Source: Empedobacter sedimenti (GTDB taxonomy: Bacteria > Bacteroidota > Bacteroidia > Flavobacteriales > Weeksellaceae). Taken from it: a DNA stretch of 64,000 nt. Location: NCBI RefSeq assembly GCF_030005555.1, contig NZ_JASCQG010000014.1, positions 1-64,000 on the forward strand, given 5' to 3'. Made by a program: the position numbers and the translations under genes. Of the stretch, positions 27,591-36,285 are shown in pieces (position 1 is the first letter of the stretch; each line of letters begins with the position of its first letter). The notes beneath the pieces were generated by a model. The model was given only the letters and a program-made list of their open reading frames with translations. It was not told the DNA's origin and searched no databases.

Positions 27591-28550
27591 ATGCAAGCAA
27601 AAGATTATATACCATTAATTGGGTTAAAAAATACGGATCCCGAACTTCTTGCTTTTTTTGAGGAGCATAATTTAGGGAAACCACCCAAAACGCTAAATGC
27701 CAATCAGGGAACAAAAGGCATGAAAGGTCTGCCCAAAGAAATTAGCTTTAGGTTTGGATTTGATATTAAGAACGACGCTTTTTATCCGCCCATAAGTCCC
27801 AAAAATGATAATTACAATTTTGAAGCTTATGTTGAAAATATTGCTATTTATGGAAATAGCATCAAAAAATTGGGGCTTTCTCCTGATTTTTGGGAAGGGC
27901 TAATTCAACCAAATGCTACTTATGAAGAATTTAAAAATTACTTTTCCGTAGATGATGGCGCAACATTTGGTGTAAAAAGTTTAACGGATTTATGTATTAT
28001 TAATGGTTGGTTTAACGATGCGAAAAATGAAATTTCAGCACTCAAACTCTCTATTAAAACCGATTGGGAACTGATGTCTTATATAGATTTTGCAAAGGAT
28101 AATGAGCATAACAGCTTGAAACACGCCGATGCTTTAATCGTAAAATGGTTGTTTGATATGAAGTTTTTTAATCTTCAAGAAAGCGTTTATCATGAAAATC
28201 TGAGTTATCAATTGGAAGATATTTTGGATTTTACCAAAAAACATCTGAAGAATCATGTTTGGATTTCTCAACTCAATCAAGAGCGTAGCTTGGGCGTTTT
28301 TATCAGCAATTTGATGAAGAACACTTCTTACAAAACGAAAAATGAGGAATCAGTCACTCTTTTCTTTGACGATCAATACATCAAAGCTTCGGGACAATGG
28401 CAAAAATATGAAGAAGAAAAAGAAAAAGGAGATTACAAAAAGTTGGGAGAGTTTGAAAAAGGTCTGTTGCTAACAGATGTTCAGAGTAAAAGTCTGTTAG
28501 AGGATGTTACCCAGCAATACAAAGATTTTTTGAATAATAAAAAGGTTTAG
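27591..28550 (+). CDS. Orphan protein of unknown function, possibly an immunity-type protein
   Basis: 319 residues from the ATG at 27591 (MQAKDYIPLIGLKNTDPEL); the open frame extends to an ATG at 27558 but the added residues are unlike a real N terminus. No signal peptide or membrane segment. The opening (IPLIGLKNTDPELLAFFEEHNLGKPPKTL), the aromatic-rich early part (FRFGFDIKNDAFYPPISP) and acidic composition recall, from memory, hypothetical proteins near polymorphic-toxin loci in Weeksellaceae, but no toxin gene is present. It sits on the opposite strand between two aconitase genes. Function unknown; the immunity idea is weak inference. Confidence 0.7.
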   Translation: MQAKDYIPLIGLKNTDPELLAFFEEHNLGKPPKTLNANQGTKGMKGLPKEISFRFGFDIKNDAFYPPISPKNDNYNFEAYVENIAIYGNSIKKLGLSPDFWEGLIQPNATYEEFKNYFSVDDGATFGVKSLTDLCIINGWFNDAKNEISALKLSIKTDWELMSYIDFAKDNEHNSLKHADALIVKWLFDMKFFNLQESVYHENLSYQLEDILDFTKKHLKNHVWISQLNQERSLGVFISNLMKNTSYKTKNEESVTLFFDDQYIKASGQWQKYEEEKEKGDYKKLGEFEKGLLLTDVQSKSLLEDVTQQYKDFLNNKKV

Positions 28551-28579
28551 AAAGAAGTATATTTTTCTTTGTATTCAAC

Positions 28580-28614
28580 AAAAAAAGACTGCCCAAATTG
28601 AGCAGTCTTTTTGT
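28580..28614. terminator. Bidirectional terminator
   Basis: AAAAAGACTGC paired with GCAGTCTTTTT around CCAAATTGA, between the orphan gene (+) and acnB (-). Confidence 0.85.
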
Positions 28615-28636
28615 ATTTCTAAATTTCTACGAACAA

Positions 28637-31399
28637 TTAGTTCATCGAAATTGGTTTAAACTTTGTTAAGTTGATACCTTCTACAGCAGCTTTGTACTCT
28701 TCGATTGAAGGAATACGTCCTAAAATCGCTGATAAAACTACTACTGGAGTAGATGCTAATAAAGATTCACCTTTTTTACCATCACGATCCTCAACCACAC
28801 GACCTTGGAAAAGACGTGTAGATGTCGCCATTACCGTATCCCCTTTTGCAGCTTTCTCTTGGTTCCCCATACATAAGTTACAACCAGGACGCTCTAAGTA
28901 CATAATGTTTTCGTATTCTGTACGAGCAGTAGATTTTGGCAATAAGTCACTAAACTCAAATCCTGAATATTTTTGTAACATTTCCCAATCACCTTCTGCT
29001 TTCAATTCGTCGATGATGTTGTAAGTAGGCGCAGCAACAACTAAAGGAGCTTTGAATTCAACTTTACCGTTCGCTTTTTCTACGTTACGTAACATTTGAG
29101 AAACGATTTTTAAATCATCTTTGTGTACCATACAAGAACCTACGAAACCTAAATCTACGTGTTTATCACCACCGTAGTAAGTTAAATCACGGATTGTATC
29201 GTGTGTATAACGTTTAGAAACATCAGCATTATTTACGTCTGGATCGGCAATCATTGGCTCTTCGATAATATCTAAGTCAATCACTACTTCCGCGTAATAT
29301 TTAGCATTCGCATCAGGCGTTAAAGCAGGTTTAGCACCTGAACGAATTTCTTCGATACGGTTGTTTGCTTTGTCAATTAATCCTTGTAACACTTGGTTTT
29401 TGTTGTCCATTCCTTTCTCGATCATGATTTGAATACGAGATTTCGCAATTTCTAACGATTGGATTAATGTTTCGTCTTGTGAAATACAGATCGATGCTTT
29501 CGCTTTCATTTCTGCAGTCCAGTCCGTAAATGTAAAGGCTTGATCAGCTAATAATGTACCGATATGAACTTCGATAATACGACCTTGGAATACGTTTTCA
29601 CCATCAAATTGTTTCAACATTTGAGATTGCGTAGCATGAACCACATCACGGAAATCCATATGTTGTTTCATTTCTCCTTTGAACGTTACTTTTACAGATT
29701 CTGGAATTGGCATAGACGCTTCACCAGTTGCCAAAGCTAAAGCTACAGTTCCTGAATCAGCACCGAAAGCAACCCCTTTAGACATACGTGTATGTGAGTC
29801 ACCACCGATAATGATCGCCCATTCATCGATTGTAATATCGTTTAATACTTTGTGGATAACGTCAGTCATTGAATGATATTCACCTTTAGGGTCACGTGCT
29901 GTAATTACACCGAAATCATTCATGAATTTCATTAATTTAGGAATGTTAGCTTGCGCTTTTTTGTCCCAAACTGAAGCTGTGTGACATCCTGATTGGTAAG
30001 CACCATCAACAATTGGAGAAATAACTGTAGCAGCCATAGACTCTAATTCTTGAGCAGTCATCAAACCTGTTGTATCTTGCGAACCAACGATATTTACTTT
30101 TACACGAACATCTGAACCTGCGTGTAAAGTTTTTCCTGGCGTTACACCAACCGCGTTTTTGTTGAAGATTTTTTCAACAGCAGTCAAACCTTGACCATCT
30201 TTAGAAATCTCTTTTGCTGGAGCAAAAACAATTGGCGCTTCAACACCTAAAGTTTGAGCCGCAAAAGTTTGGATTTTTTTACCAAAAACGATCGCATAAG
30301 AACCTCCCGCTTTGATAAATTCTAATTTTTGAGGTGTAAAAGATTTCGAAATATCTTTTAATTCAACGTCACCGTTGTATAATTTTTTAGTGTTTGTATT
30401 AATTGTTAATACAGTTCCTGTTGCTACAGAATAAACCTCTTCTAAAACTGGATCACCCGCTTCATTACGAACTACGTTTCCTTCTGCGTCAACTTGTTTT
30501 TTCCAGTTTTGTAAATCAATTCCGATACCTCCAGTTACATCAACTGTAGTTAAGAAAATTGGAGAAATTCCGTTTGTTCCTGCAACAATTGGCGCGATGT
30601 TAACGAAAGGAATGTATGGAGAAGCTTGTTTTCCTGTCCATAAAGCCACGTTATTTACACCTGACATACGAGAAGAACCAACTCCCATTGTACCTTTTTC
30701 AGCGATTAACATCACAGAAGCATTTGGATGTTGCGCTTGTAATGCACGAATTTCATCTTGAGCAGCTGGCGTAATCATACATTGACCGTGCAATTCTCTA
30801 TCCGAACGAGAGTGCGCTTGGTTACCTGGCGACAATAAATCCGTAGAAATATCACCTTCAGCAGCAATGTAAGTCACGACTTTAATTTCTTCTGCAACTG
30901 CTGGTAATTCTGTAAAGAATTCTGCTTTTGCATAACTTTCTAAAATGTCTTTTGCAATTGCATTTCCTGCGTTGTAAGCATCTGCCAAACGTGCTGTATC
31001 TGCATCGTATAAGAAAACTTGTGTTTTAAGAACTGCTGCCGCTTGCTTTGCAATTGCTTCGTCATTTCCTAAAGCTAAATCTAAAAGAACCTCAATTGAT
31101 GGCCCACCTTTCATGTGAGATAACAATTCGAACGCATAAGTTGGTGTAATTTCAGCAACTGTAGCTTCTCCTAAAATAATCTCTTTCAAAAATTTTGCTT
31201 TTACACCTGCAGCAGGCGTTGTACCTGGCAAAGTGTTATAGATAAAAAAGTTAACAGAATCCGCACGGTATTCATTGTTAACGTCTTTAATTTGTGAAAT
31301 TACTTCACTTAGTAATTCTGCACCATCAATTGGTTTTGGATGTAATCCAAGACCTTTTCTTTCTTCAATTTCGTTGATGTAATCCTTGTAAAGGCTCAT
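28637..31399 (-). CDS. acnB: Aconitate hydratase B / 2-methylisocitrate dehydratase
   Basis: 920 residues, slightly longer than E. coli AcnB (865). Domain order is AcnB-type: an N-terminal helical domain (MSLYKDYINEIEERKGLGLHPKP) and swivel domain come before the cluster-binding domains. Landmarks are QSGCHTASVWDKK, GGDSHTRMSKGVAFGADSG, GFVGSCMVHKDDLK and ERPGCNLCMGNQEKA, the last carrying Fe-S cysteines. It catalyses citrate/isocitrate interconversion and may dehydrate 2-methylcitrate. A second, unrelated-type aconitase lies about 1.5 kb downstream on the same strand. Confidence 0.97.
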   Translation of the reverse strand: MSLYKDYINEIEERKGLGLHPKPIDGAELLSEVISQIKDVNNEYRADSVNFFIYNTLPGTTPAAGVKAKFLKEIILGEATVAEITPTYAFELLSHMKGGPSIEVLLDLALGNDEAIAKQAAAVLKTQVFLYDADTARLADAYNAGNAIAKDILESYAKAEFFTELPAVAEEIKVVTYIAAEGDISTDLLSPGNQAHSRSDRELHGQCMITPAAQDEIRALQAQHPNASVMLIAEKGTMGVGSSRMSGVNNVALWTGKQASPYIPFVNIAPIVAGTNGISPIFLTTVDVTGGIGIDLQNWKKQVDAEGNVVRNEAGDPVLEEVYSVATGTVLTINTNTKKLYNGDVELKDISKSFTPQKLEFIKAGGSYAIVFGKKIQTFAAQTLGVEAPIVFAPAKEISKDGQGLTAVEKIFNKNAVGVTPGKTLHAGSDVRVKVNIVGSQDTTGLMTAQELESMAATVISPIVDGAYQSGCHTASVWDKKAQANIPKLMKFMNDFGVITARDPKGEYHSMTDVIHKVLNDITIDEWAIIIGGDSHTRMSKGVAFGADSGTVALALATGEASMPIPESVKVTFKGEMKQHMDFRDVVHATQSQMLKQFDGENVFQGRIIEVHIGTLLADQAFTFTDWTAEMKAKASICISQDETLIQSLEIAKSRIQIMIEKGMDNKNQVLQGLIDKANNRIEEIRSGAKPALTPDANAKYYAEVVIDLDIIEEPMIADPDVNNADVSKRYTHDTIRDLTYYGGDKHVDLGFVGSCMVHKDDLKIVSQMLRNVEKANGKVEFKAPLVVAAPTYNIIDELKAEGDWEMLQKYSGFEFSDLLPKSTARTEYENIMYLERPGCNLCMGNQEKAAKGDTVMATSTRLFQGRVVEDRDGKKGESLLASTPVVVLSAILGRIPSIEEYKAAVEGINLTKFKPISMN

Positions 31400-31959
31400 A
31401 ATTCTCTAATCTTTTTAATTTTACAAATCATTTAATGCTTCAACAAGCATCATATAAACTTGTAAATCACTACAATAACACTTTATTTATTTTTTCAAAA
31501 GACTTTTCACCTTCGAACAACCAAATCAAGTTCTCATTATTGAGTTTGTTAATTTTTTATTTTGTAGACAAAAATACGTTTATACTAAGAATTTTTCATC
31601 AAAGAATGATATATTTTAGTTATAATATAATAATTTAGACTAATTACAAAGGAGTATTAAATTTCACTTTTACAAGTATTTAACCCTAAAAAAATTCAAC
31701 TTAAAAAATTATAGATAGTCAAAATATGAAGTTGATAATTTTTGGCATAGTTTTTTACGAAATTGAATTGAACTACATTTTTTAACATTTACTTCTTCAT
31801 CTATTTTTGAATCAAAAAATATATAATCTACACTTATTTATTGAGTAAGTAAAAAATTACCTCTGAATAAATATTAAATAATCTTTATAATTATACATAT
31901 TTAATGTAAAATTATACAAGTTTTTACTAACTTTGCGCCCTTAATTCATTATTATAATT
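31400..31959. other. Long AT-rich intergenic region
   Basis: 560 bp between the divergent acnB and argH genes. A 67-codon frame at 31435-31638 has no supporting features and is probably spurious. The only signals recognised are the argH -7 element at 31928 and the promoter space for acnB. I see no RNA gene or hairpin in it. Confidence 0.5.
31928..31935 (+). promoter_or_regulatory. -7 promoter element of argH
   Basis: TAACTTTG matches TAnnTTTG, 24 bp upstream of the argH ATG. No TTG at the ideal -33 spacing. Confidence 0.6.
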
Positions 31960-33261
31960 ATGAAACTTTGGGATAAAGGTTTTACCATTAATGATAAAAT
32001 CGAAAAATTTACTGTTGGAAAAGACAGAGAATTAGATGCTCATCTAGCTAAATATGATGCAATTGCATCAAAAGCGCAAGCAAATATGCTAGCAAAAACA
32101 GGCTTGATTACCAATGAGGAAAATGATGCATTGCAAATTGCTTTAGATGAAATTTTGGTTTTAATTGGAGAAAACAACTTTGAAGTTGGAGATGATTTCG
32201 AAGATATTCACTCTAAAATAGAAGCCTATTTAATTGAAAAAACAGGTGATGCTGGTAAAAAAATCCACGTTGCACGTTCTCGTAATGATCAAGTTTTAGT
32301 TGCAATTCAGTTATTCGAAAAAGAATACATTAAACATACAACAGAAAAAATCATCAATCTGATTGATATTTTTCTACAAAAAGCAGACGAACTAAAAAAC
32401 AATTTGTTACCTGGTTATACGCATTTTCAGGCAGCGATGCCAAGTAGTTTCGGAATGTGGTTTTCTGCTTACGCTGAAAGTTTATTAACAGATTTATACT
32501 TTTTTGAAGCAGCTTACAAAATTGCTGATCAAAACCCTTTAGGCTCTGGCGCAGGTTTCGGAACTAGTTTTCCGATTGATCGTTTGCAAACAACGCAGGA
32601 AATGGGATTCTCAGAAATACTGGTTTCTTCTGTTGGCGCACAAATGTTACGTGGGAAGACAGAAAAATCTGTAGCGACAGCTTTGGCAATGATTTGCGGA
32701 ACGCTGTCTAAAATGTCATACGATTTAGTTTTGTATAATTCGCAAGATTTAGCTTTTGTAAAATTACCAAACGAGATGACAACTGGTTCATCAATTATGC
32801 CTCATAAGAAAAATCCTGATGTTTTTGAGTTAACGCGTGCGCATTGCAATAGAATTCAGGCTTTGCCAAATGATATTATGATGACGATTAATAATCTTCC
32901 GAGTGGATATCACCGTGATTATCAAATTTTGAAAGAAATATTATTTGAACCAATGATGCAATTTGATAATATTATAGATATTTTGACTTTTGCAATTCCT
33001 CAACTTCAAATAAAAGATGATTATATCAATCAAGAAAAATATGATCCAATTTATACTGTAGAAAACATCAATGAAGCAATCAAAAACGGAACACCTTTCC
33101 GTGATGCTTATCGCGAAGTTGGACTTTCTGTAGAAAACGGAACCTATGTACCACATAAGGAATTCCAGACTTCTCATATCGGAAGTATTCATAATCTACG
33201 TTTAGATTTGATTCAAAATAAAATTGAAAAGTTTAAACTTGAAGCACAAGTTTTAAAATAA
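31960..33261 (+). CDS. argH: Argininosuccinate lyase
   Basis: 433 residues. It splits argininosuccinate to arginine and fumarate, the last step of arginine synthesis. The fumarase/aspartase superfamily signature GSSIMPHKKNPD is present, with upstream HVARSRNDQVL and PGYTHFQAAMPSSFG. It is a single gene here, without the usual argG or argC neighbours, and is followed by a hairpin terminator. Confidence 0.97.
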   Translation: MKLWDKGFTINDKIEKFTVGKDRELDAHLAKYDAIASKAQANMLAKTGLITNEENDALQIALDEILVLIGENNFEVGDDFEDIHSKIEAYLIEKTGDAGKKIHVARSRNDQVLVAIQLFEKEYIKHTTEKIINLIDIFLQKADELKNNLLPGYTHFQAAMPSSFGMWFSAYAESLLTDLYFFEAAYKIADQNPLGSGAGFGTSFPIDRLQTTQEMGFSEILVSSVGAQMLRGKTEKSVATALAMICGTLSKMSYDLVLYNSQDLAFVKLPNEMTTGSSIMPHKKNPDVFELTRAHCNRIQALPNDIMMTINNLPSGYHRDYQILKEILFEPMMQFDNIIDILTFAIPQLQIKDDYINQEKYDPIYTVENINEAIKNGTPFRDAYREVGLSVENGTYVPHKEFQTSHIGSIHNLRLDLIQNKIEKFKLEAQVLK

Positions 33262-33281
33262 ATAAACATTTTTATAACTAG

Positions 33282-33318
33282 AAAAAATCCTTAACTCTTC
33301 ATGTTTTAAGGATTTTTT
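33282..33318 (+). terminator. Terminator of argH
   Basis: AAAAAATCCTTAA paired with TTAAGGATTTTTT around an 11-nt loop. Confidence 0.82.
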
Positions 33319-33500
33319 CATGACTATAAATTTTAGAATTTCGGAAAATATTAACGGATATATAATTGTATATCTGAGTTTTGTAAAATAAATATTGATT
33401 TACAAAATAAATACAATTATTTTTTATTTAATCAAGTCAAAATCGTATTAAATTTGCTTTATCAAATAACATATTTGTTTAATCGATTAAAATTAAAAAA

Positions 33501-33719
33501 ATGAAAAAATTTTTCGCAGTAGTTGCAGTAGCAGCTTTATCATTAGGAGCAGTATCTTGTGGAGAGAAAACTGAAGAAGCACCAGTAGAAGAAGCACCAG
33601 CTACAGATTCTGCTACAGCAGTAGTTGATTCTGCAGTAGTTGATTCTACAGCAGCTCCAGTAGCTGATTCAGCAGCAGTAGCAGCTCCAGCAGCTGATTC
33701 TACAGCAGTTGCTAAATAA
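33501..33719 (+). CDS. Low-complexity Ala/Asp/Ser/Val lipoprotein
   Basis: 72 residues. Signal peptide with lipobox GAVSC (Cys20), then GEKTEEAPVEEAPA and a run of degenerate repeats of the type (A/V)DS(A/T)A (TDSATAVVDSAVVDSTAAP and onwards). The mature part has no aromatic residues and is acidic, so it should be disordered. Codons are skewed to GCA/GCT and GTA, giving a simple-sequence look. It could be a small envelope spacer or an abundant lipoprotein like those in other flavobacteria; no function is known. Followed by a strong terminator. Confidence 0.8.
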   Translation: MKKFFAVVAVAALSLGAVSCGEKTEEAPVEEAPATDSATAVVDSAVVDSTAAPVADSAAVAAPAADSTAVAK

Positions 33720-33740
33720 TTAATAGCGAAGCTAAAATAT

Positions 33741-33774
33741 AAATGCGCTCAACTAAGTTGAGCGCATTTTTTTA
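33741..33774. terminator. Bidirectional terminator
   Basis: 13-bp perfect stem AAATGCGCTCAAC-TAA-GTTGAGCGCATTT with a T-run, between the small lipoprotein gene (+) and the next gene (-). Confidence 0.9.
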
Positions 33775-33783
33775 TTCTAATAT

Positions 33784-34377
33784 TTACGAATCTATATACA
33801 GAATGACACTCACAACTCCTTTACTATCTTTATAAACTTCAATATCAGTTAAGTATAAATCGATCAAATCATGTCCCCAAATGCCGTATTTACCATTGGT
33901 TTCATTTCGATTAGATAAACCTTCGCGACTGTTCATTGGAATTGTTTTTGTAGCCGCCGACTCCTCTTCTTCCTTATAAATTTGTTTATACTTTTCTTGA
34001 ATAGCTAAAATCAACTCACGGCGCGTAAAACCTTTTTCACTTACGAGTTCAAAACTTGCAGGTTTTTTCATTGGATAATCAATTATTAATTGAACTTTCT
34101 TATCATTCAAAACCACCTCATCAACAGAAATTACTTGATCTAAATATTGTTGAGCTTTTTCAATTGAAATCCCAGCTATTGCATCAATTCCAACTTCACT
34201 TCCATCTTCAGAAGTTGGATAACTTAGGATAGGAATAGTAGAAATAGGAGTTCCATAATCTCTTAGATTAATATTTGAATCACTCTCTAAAGTAAAATCA
34301 ATTGGAGCTTCAGATTTTTTAGGAATACAACTATTCAATAGCAACAAAGTAAAAAGTAACCGAAATGGAAAATTCAT
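33784..34377 (-). CDS. Lipoprotein of unknown function
   Basis: 197 residues from the ATG at 34377 (MNFPFRLLFTLLLLNSC); the open frame extends seven residues upstream. The lipobox LLNSC puts the acylated Cys at residue 17. The mature part contains ISIEKAQQYLDQVISVDEVVL, RRELILAIQEKYKQIY and a conserved-looking end, NGKYGIWGHDLIDLYLTDIEVYKD. I recognise no named domain; flavobacterial homologues appear to be uncharacterised. It lies 43 bp downstream of the OlsF-like gene on the same strand and may be co-transcribed with it. Confidence 0.72.
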   Translation of the reverse strand: MNFPFRLLFTLLLLNSCIPKKSEAPIDFTLESDSNINLRDYGTPISTIPILSYPTSEDGSEVGIDAIAGISIEKAQQYLDQVISVDEVVLNDKKVQLIIDYPMKKPASFELVSEKGFTRRELILAIQEKYKQIYKEEEESAATKTIPMNSREGLSNRNETNGKYGIWGHDLIDLYLTDIEVYKDSKGVVSVILYIDS

Positions 34378-34419
34378 AGGAATAAGATTTAACATCAATT
34401 TACATAAAAAAAGGGAATC

Positions 34420-36285
34420 TTAAAGTAGATTCCCATCAAATTTTCCTGATTTTATTTTCCTATCCAACTCTGCCTGAATATCTTCAAGCACGGGACGCAC
34501 AGTAGATTCTGGTATATCAGAAACACGAATATACATTAACCCATCTATTGCGTCATTAAATTTTGGATCGACATTAAATGCAATCACTTTAGCATTTTGC
34601 TTGATATATTTTTTGATCAAAACTGGTAAACGCAACATATTTGGTTCCAATTCGTCAATTAATTTGTCAAATTTGTTTAAATCTGCTTCAGACTCATCAA
34701 AAATAAACTCTTTGTCTTCTTCTCTAAGCTTTACTTTAAACTCATTTTTCGCACGTACATATTGCGCAACAGTAGAATCGTAATAATGAGATTTCATAAA
34801 CTCAATCATCAACGATTTAGAGAAATCTGAGAATTTATTACTGATACTTACACCACCAATAATGAATTTTTGATTCGGATTACGTAACGTAATGTGTACA
34901 ATTCCGCGCCAAAGCAAAAACAAAGGCATCGGCTTTTGTTGATATTCCGAAGTTACAAAAGCACGTCCCATCTCGATACATTTCTTGAAAAATGGATGAA
35001 TTTCTGGATCAAAATTGAATAATTCGTGCACGTAAAATCCACTAATTCCGTACTTTTCATATACCTCAGAACCAATCGCCATACGATAAGCTCCTACAAT
35101 TTTATTGGTATCCTTATCCCATAAAAACAAGTGATGATAGTGATTATCAAAACGATCTAAATCTATTTCATCATTTGTTCCTTCTCCGATTATTCGAAAT
35201 GTAATTTCTCGCAAACGTCCTATTTCACGTAAAATATTAGGTATTTTTTCTGCGCGAGCAAAAAAGCACTCATAATTATTGTTTGTGAATAATAATGCAT
35301 CTTCTTCTTTGTGTAAACCTTCAATATCAGATAAAAGTAAATCTAAAGCAGTTTCATCAACAATTGGTTTCACTTTTTTACTTGACGACGACAAACTTGG
35401 TAAAGTTGGCATCTTCAATTCAATATTCGAAGGGTTTTTAAGTACTTCTGTAAATCTTCTTTTCTTATTATAGTAAGAAGATAACATATAGGTTTTCTTT
35501 CTTAAAAAGTCGGAATAATCTGTTATAGAATCGTGCTCGTCTTGTTGTTTCTGTAAAATTGGTTTCCCAATACGAATTTGGATTGGACGAGTACGTTTTT
35601 TTACCATTTCTGATGGTAGCATTGCGGTTTGAAAATCTGGATGAATTTTTGAAATTCTATAAAACGCTTTGCTATTTCTTGCTCTAAAAAACATAGGAAC
35701 CACTGGAACTTTTGCTTTTTTGATCAATTTCATTGCAGATTCTTGCCATTGGCGATCGGTAATTTTACCTTCATCGTCACGATAAGAAACCTCTCCTGCA
35801 GGAAAAATTCCTAAACATCCTCCGTTTTTAAGCAATTTCAATGCATCTCTCATTCCAGAAATGCTACTGTAAGCTTCTTTACGTGTTTCGAAAGGATTAA
35901 CAGGAATAATCATTGGATCTAATGGTTTTATTTTTTGCAATAAAAAATTACCCATAATCTTGAAATCTGGACGAAGTTTTGACATCATATGCATCAAAAT
36001 AATACCGTCCAAAGCTCCAAGTGGATGATTAGAAACAATAATAAATGGACCTTCTTTCGGAATCCTTTTAAGATCTTCTTCGTGTATCTCGTAATCTACA
36101 CCCAAATCATCTATCAAGTAATCTAAAAAAGGAGCACACTCCAAGTGTTTACCACGCGTGTAGATATCGTTTAATTTATCTAATCGTGTGATTTTTTTGA
36201 ACATCCATGCAATAGGCTTTCCTAAAAATCCTAATTTAGAAAGACCCGTAGCCGAATATATATCTTGTGTAGTAACTAAACTCAT
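34420..36285 (-). CDS. olsF: Bifunctional acyltransferase, OlsF-like ornithine lipid synthase
   Basis: 621 residues with two acyltransferase halves. The N-terminal half is PlsC-like: ISNHPLGALDG-type motif (His87, Asp93), then FPAGEVSYRDD, which corresponds to the FPEGxxS block. The C-terminal half (about 330-560) is a GNAT/OlsB-like domain: LREITFRIIGEGTNDEIDLDRFD, FLWDKDTNKIVGAYRM, and MPLFLLWRGI. This N-O order matches OlsF, known to make ornithine lipids from ornithine in Serratia and Flavobacterium. Its ATG overlaps the aspartate kinase stop codon (TAATG), so the two are translationally coupled. Assignment is by architecture. Confidence 0.82.
   Translation of the reverse strand: MSLVTTQDIYSATGLSKLGFLGKPIAWMFKKITRLDKLNDIYTRGKHLECAPFLDYLIDDLGVDYEIHEEDLKRIPKEGPFIIVSNHPLGALDGIILMHMMSKLRPDFKIMGNFLLQKIKPLDPMIIPVNPFETRKEAYSSISGMRDALKLLKNGGCLGIFPAGEVSYRDDEGKITDRQWQESAMKLIKKAKVPVVPMFFRARNSKAFYRISKIHPDFQTAMLPSEMVKKRTRPIQIRIGKPILQKQQDEHDSITDYSDFLRKKTYMLSSYYNKKRRFTEVLKNPSNIELKMPTLPSLSSSSKKVKPIVDETALDLLLSDIEGLHKEEDALLFTNNNYECFFARAEKIPNILREIGRLREITFRIIGEGTNDEIDLDRFDNHYHHLFLWDKDTNKIVGAYRMAIGSEVYEKYGISGFYVHELFNFDPEIHPFFKKCIEMGRAFVTSEYQQKPMPLFLLWRGIVHITLRNPNQKFIIGGVSISNKFSDFSKSLMIEFMKSHYYDSTVAQYVRAKNEFKVKLREEDKEFIFDESEADLNKFDKLIDELEPNMLRLPVLIKKYIKQNAKVIAFNVDPKFNDAIDGLMYIRVSDIPESTVRPVLEDIQAELDRKIKSGKFDGNLL

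Noticed and set aside
31435-31638. 67-residue frame in the acnB-argH gap
   Set aside because: Phe/Ile/Ser-rich translation of AT-rich DNA, no promoter or recognisable motif.
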